From: Actinophytocola sp963825445
GTDB taxonomy: Bacteria > Actinomycetota > Actinomycetes > Mycobacteriales > Pseudonocardiaceae
Assembly: GCA_963825445.1 (NCBI GenBank)
Contig: CAWGTM010000020.1
Span: 866,463 to 930,462, forward strand
Direction of reading: 5' to 3'
Length of the DNA: 64,000 nt
Numbering within the stretch: the stretch's first letter is position 1; each line of letters begins with the position of its first letter. Positions 61,273-64,000 of this stretch are shown piece by piece. The position numbers and the translations under genes are program-made. The notes below the pieces were generated by a model that saw only the letters and a list, made by a program, of their open reading frames with translations, did not search any database and had not been told where the DNA came from.

Positions 61273-62925
61273 GTGGACCCGCTGATAATGAAGCTGCTGC
61301 TCACCCCGACACTCGTCCTCCTGGTGGCCCTGGCCCAACGACGCCTGGGCGAACGGATCGGTGGCCGCCTGGCCGCGCTCCCCCTCACGTCCGGCCCGCT
61401 GGTGCTGGTGGTGGTGTGCGACCAGGGCGAAGCCGCCGGCCGAGCGCTGGTGGAGGGCATCCTGACGGGCGTCCCGGCGGCGGTGGTCTTCTTCGCGGTG
61501 TACACCGCGATGGCCGACCGCCTGCGCTGGTGGACCTGCCTGGCCACGGCGACGGTGGCGGCGGTCCTCACGGGCGCGGCGCTGGCTTGGGTGGAGCCCC
61601 CGACATGGTCGATCCTCACCGCGCTGGTGACCTGCTGGCTCCTCCCGCCCGCCAGCCACATGCTCGGCTGGCGCACAGCGGGCCGGCGCAAGATCGGTCG
61701 CCGCATGACGGGCAGAAACTGTCGGTGCCGATCGGTACCCTTGCCCCCGAAGGGGCCTGTCGAAGTCCGGACCGGGGTCCCCCTGATTCCATCATATCGG
61801 TCAGCACCGACAATCTCGGCGACACAACCAGAGGGCCGGCGTGCGGTCGGCTGGGGTGTGGTGGGTTGGCGCGCAGTGGGCCGTCGCGAGGTCGGCCGGC
61901 GCCGGGTGGGTCGGCGCACGGTGGGCTGTGGATGGCGCCGTTGCGGGCGGCCGAAAATGTCAGACCCCGTTGGTAGGCTTGAAATCGGGGGGCCCCCGGG
62001 CCGAGCGAACGGTCCATTCGCCCGAGGTCTACCCGATCGGGCTACCTGGGATCTGCTGTTGCGGGTGGGTGTCACCACCGGCTGTGTCGTCGCGCTGTCC
62101 GCTGCTGCTCAGGTTCTGCCGCCGCGAATGGCGGGCGTGCTCGCCGCGTTTCCCGTGCTCGTGTGTGTGGTCGCGGGCCTGACGCATCGGCGCGAAGGGG
62201 GCGCGGCATCGCAACGGCTGGTGCGGGGTGTCCTTTCCGGACTCCCCGGCACCATCGCCTTCTTCCTCGTTCTCCTCGCCACCCTCGATGCCGGGATGGT
62301 CAGTTTCGTGCTGGCGCTCGCCGGGTCAGTTGGTCAGTACCTCGGCCAGCGTGTCCACGCCGTGGTCAAGATCCGCCTGCGAGATCATCAGCGGCGGCGC
62401 CACGCGCAGCGTCGTGTCGTGCGTTTCCTTGCACAGCACGCCCTTCGCCATCAGCGTTTCGCTCAGTTCGCGAGCGGTGCGCCGGCCACCGGGAGCGATC
62501 TCCACGCCGGCCCACAGGCCCCGGCCGCGGATCTCCGCCACCCCGTGCCCGACCAGCTCGCCGAGCCGCTGGTGCAGGTGCGCGCCGAGCGTTCGCGACC
62601 GCTCCTGGTACTCGCCCGTCGCGAGCAGGCCGATGACCGCCCGGCCGACCGCGCAGGCCAGCGGGTTGCCGCCGAACGTGGAGCCGTGCTCGCCCGGCTG
62701 CAGCACCCCGAGCACGTCGCGCCGCCCGACCACCGCCGAGACCGGGAGGATGCCCCCGCCCAGCGCCTTGCCCAGCGTGTACAGGTCGGCGCGAACACCG
62801 TCGTGCTCGCACGCGAACAGTGTGCCCGTCCGCCCGAGCCCCGACTGGATCTCATCGGCGATGAACAGCACGTTGTTCTCGTCGCAGATCCGCCGCACCT
62901 CGGTCAGGTAGCCGGCCGGCGGTAG
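61273..62925 (+). CDS. Duplicated polytopic membrane protein split by a repeat-rich insert
   Basis: GTG 61273 with AGGA upstream (ATG 61288 also possible). Residues about 1-135 have four or five hydrophobic helices (LLLTPTLVLLVALAQRRLGE, LALPLTSGPLVLVVV-type turn); residues about 255-355 form a second, similar half (DLLLRVGVTTGCVVALSAAA, FPVLVCVVAGLTHRREGGAA). Between them is a 120-residue non-membrane, Arg/Gly/Val-rich stretch containing the 15-bp repeat. Beyond about 62325 the frame is antisense to the aminotransferase and probably not native protein, so the second half seems truncated. The family is uncharacterised. Confidence 0.55.
   Translation: MDPLIMKLLLTPTLVLLVALAQRRLGERIGGRLAALPLTSGPLVLVVVCDQGEAAGRALVEGILTGVPAAVVFFAVYTAMADRLRWWTCLATATVAAVLTGAALAWVEPPTWSILTALVTCWLLPPASHMLGWRTAGRRKIGRRMTGRNCRCRSVPLPPKGPVEVRTGVPLIPSYRSAPTISATQPEGRRAVGWGVVGWRAVGRREVGRRRVGRRTVGCGWRRCGRPKMSDPVGRLEIGGPPGRANGPFARGLPDRATWDLLLRVGVTTGCVVALSAAAQVLPPRMAGVLAAFPVLVCVVAGLTHRREGGAASQRLVRGVLSGLPGTIAFFLVLLATLDAGMVSFVLALAGSVGQYLGQRVHAVVKIRLRDHQRRRHAQRRVVRFLAQHALRHQRFAQFASGAPATGSDLHAGPQAPAADLRHPVPDQLAEPLVQVRAERSRPLLVLARREQADDRPADRAGQRVAAERGAVLARLQHPEHVAPPDHRRDREDAPAQRLAQRVQVGANTVVLAREQCARPPEPRLDLIGDEQHVVLVADPPHLGQVAGRR
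61840..61929 (+). repeat. Six-unit 15-bp tandem repeat
   Basis: Six consecutive 15-bp units encode (R)xVG(W/R) pentapeptides: RAVGW, GVVGW, RAVGR, REVGR, RRVGR, RTVGC. The minus strand encodes the equally regular xRRPT. It lies in the insert between two membrane halves and looks like replication-slippage growth. Confidence 0.75.
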
Positions 62926-63534
62926 CAGCACGCCGGCCTCACCCTGCACCGGCTCGAGCAGCACGGCCGCCGTCCTCGGCGTGATCGCCGCCTCGAGCGC
63001 CTGCGCGTCGCCGTACTTCACCACCTGGAAACCCGGCGTGAACGGGCCGAAGTCGTTGCGTGCGGTGGTGTCCGTGGAGAACGACACGATGGTGGTGGTC
63101 CGGCCGTGGAAGTTCGACCCGGCCACCACGATCTCCGCGGTCCCGTCCGGCACGCCCTTCACCCGGTACGCCCACTTGCGCGCCACCTTCATCGCCGACT
63201 CGACGGCCTCGGCGCCGGAGTTCATGGGCAGCACCATGTCCGTGCCGGTCAGCTCCGCCAGCTCCTGGCAGAACGGGCCGAGCTGGTCGTGGTGGAACGC
63301 CCGGCTGGTCAGCGTGACCCGCCCGAGCTGCGCCACCGCCGCCTCGACCAGCCCCGGATGCCGGTGGCCGAAGTTGAGCGCCGAGTACCCGGCCAGGAAG
63401 TCGAGGTACCGCTTCCCGCCACGTCGGTGACCCACGCGCCTTCGGCCTCGGCGATGACGACCGGCAACGGGTGGTAGTTGTGCGTGCTCCATCGCTCGTC
63501 GAGCGCGATGAAGTCTGCAGGCGATGAGCGACAT
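62326..63534 (-). CDS. rocD: Ornithine aminotransferase with two compensating indels
   Basis: 402 residues as read. PLP-binding and substrate motifs are present: FNFGHRHPGL-like NFGHRHPGLVEAAVAQLGRV, MNSGAEAVESAMKVARKWAY, ADEIQSGLGRTG, and the PLP lysine in LYTLGKALGGGILPV. It converts ornithine and 2-oxoglutarate to glutamate semialdehyde. Residues about 6-40 read as Arg-rich nonsense, while the +1 frame there gives the family's ADFIALDERWSTHNYHPLPV and VIAEAEGAWVTDV. An extra T near 63519 and a missing G near 63417 explain this. Either an error pair or a locally scrambled N-terminus. Confidence 0.82.
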   Translation of the reverse strand: MSLIACRLHRARRAMEHAQLPPVAGRHRRGRRRVGHRRGGKRYLDFLAGYSALNFGHRHPGLVEAAVAQLGRVTLTSRAFHHDQLGPFCQELAELTGTDMVLPMNSGAEAVESAMKVARKWAYRVKGVPDGTAEIVVAGSNFHGRTTTIVSFSTDTTARNDFGPFTPGFQVVKYGDAQALEAAITPRTAAVLLEPVQGEAGVLLPPAGYLTEVRRICDENNVLFIADEIQSGLGRTGTLFACEHDGVRADLYTLGKALGGGILPVSAVVGRRDVLGVLQPGEHGSTFGGNPLACAVGRAVIGLLATGEYQERSRTLGAHLHQRLGELVGHGVAEIRGRGLWAGVEIAPGGRRTARELSETLMAKGVLCKETHDTTLRVAPPLMISQADLDHGVDTLAEVLTN

Positions 63535-63767
63535 GTGAACAGGTTAAGGCCAGTTAGCGCGGCAGTTTCATCCGCTGAGCGTTGCGCCGCAGCGCCCATT
63601 CGTTGCGTGATCTGGCAGTGGGGCGCATGTTCGTTGTTCTCACCCTCCGCCGGATGAACGCCCGATCGGGCGACGCCTGGCGTCTGTTCGCCCGCACTCC
63701 GGACGGTGCCGTGGCCCTGCGCCGAGGGTGACCATCGTGGCATCGCCGCGATTGAGGGAGCGAGAGC

Positions 63768-64000
63768 ATGACGGAAGCATCTGCAGGAGTCCAGTACTCC
63801 GAGGACGGCCAGTTCTGGTGGGACGGCGCCGACTGGCAGGCCGGTCGACACGGGCGGTGAGAGGCGACTCGGGGCTACCGACTCGACATCCACCGACTCG
63901 GGGAGACGCGTGTACTCCGAGGACTGGTCAGTACCTGGGTGGGACGGCAGCGACTGGCAGCCGGCTCGGGGACCAGTCGGTCGACGGGACCGAGACGACG
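63768..64000 (+). pseudogene. WDG-DWQ repeat protein, partial and frameshifted
   Basis: ATG 63768 with GGGAG upstream starts TEASAGVQYSEDGQFWWDGA followed by DWQAG, then stops at 63860. One base removed near 63838 opens a frame that continues PVDTGGERRLGATDSTSTDS and then a second motif copy (VYSEDWSVPGWDGSDWQPAR) to the window edge. The repeated YSEDG..WDG.DWQP motif resembles DUF2510-like short repeats of actinomycete membrane proteins. The rest lies outside the window. Confidence 0.45.

Noticed and set aside
62329..62925. C-terminal 200 residues of the duplicated membrane protein frame
   Set aside because: This part is antisense to ornithine aminotransferase and has no membrane or domain character.
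1..64000. tRNA, rRNA, transposase, integrase or prophage genes
   Set aside because: I looked for cloverleaf-like GTTCRA motifs and for recombinase or capsid-type proteins and recognised none.

Overview
The window is uniformly high-GC DNA with short intergenic gaps, many GTG/TTG starts and ATGA overlaps. It carries typical actinomycete families: an F420-type luciferase-like oxidoreductase, a Methyltransf_19 protein, a MocR regulator, an orphan roadblock protein, a RebH-like flavin halogenase, a TIGR02677/02678/02680 cluster and FG-GAP secreted enzymes. I infer a filamentous actinomycete, most likely Pseudonocardiaceae (Lentzea/Saccharothrix-like). No rRNA, tRNA, CRISPR array, transposase, integrase or phage gene was recognised. 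Several genes contain single-base indels, so either this assembly has local sequence errors or some genes are decaying. This matters most at 4.49-7.53 kb.

Layout. 0-4.4 kb: two FG-GAP secreted proteins (the second with a GH43-like propeller) separated by a perfect palindromic operator, a luciferase-like oxidoreductase, a small membrane protein and an AhpD-like protein. 4.5-7.5 kb: a minus-strand trio (esterase, esterase, ATP-grasp) broken by at least a dozen frameshifts. 7.6-13 kb: an AlkZ-like winged-helix protein, a GNAT, and a two-gene secreted sialidase-fold operon with a clear promoter/operator. 13-20.2 kb: a 22-bp tandem repeat array, then a three-gene SMC-type operon matching Wadjet type III JetA-JetB-JetC with no JetD nuclease gene. 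20.2-23.3 kb: TetR next to the stump of an efflux pump, MerR with a paired SMR exporter, and a Tat-exported sialidase-fold protein. 23.3-27.5 kb: histidine kinase, response regulator and an ABC exporter, closed by a perfect bidirectional terminator. 27.5-33.6 kb: stress membrane protein, unknown proteins, a PNPOx-like protein, two methyltransferases, and a TetR with its operator.

33.7-40.3 kb: a two-component flavin halogenase cassette (RebH-like halogenase plus flavin reductase), a truncated cation/proton antiporter, an epimerase, an MFS pump and a MocR regulator. 40.4-44 kb: a large TPR membrane protein and a relic of an NB-ARC/TPR regulator. 44-50.5 kb: TetR with operator and an alpha/beta-hydrolase fusion, a roadblock protein, a RidA/tautomerase/HxlR group, cupin and SnoaL-like proteins, a methyltransferase and a small secreted cysteine peptide. 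50.5-64 kb: msrB, hisS (frameshifted), a LigD-type polymerase domain and an ATP-dependent DNA ligase (split NHEJ parts), a TAP-like lipoprotein hydrolase, an ABC-F protein, a RibD-like reductase, an Lrp regulator, a duplicated membrane protein interrupted by a 15-bp repeat, ornithine aminotransferase, and the start of a WDG/DWQ-repeat protein.

The most notable points are: the JetABC-without-JetD locus; the halogenase, which keeps the RebH chemistry and indole pocket but has lost the three residues that hold the amino acid part of tryptophan; and several well-formed operators with assignable regulators.
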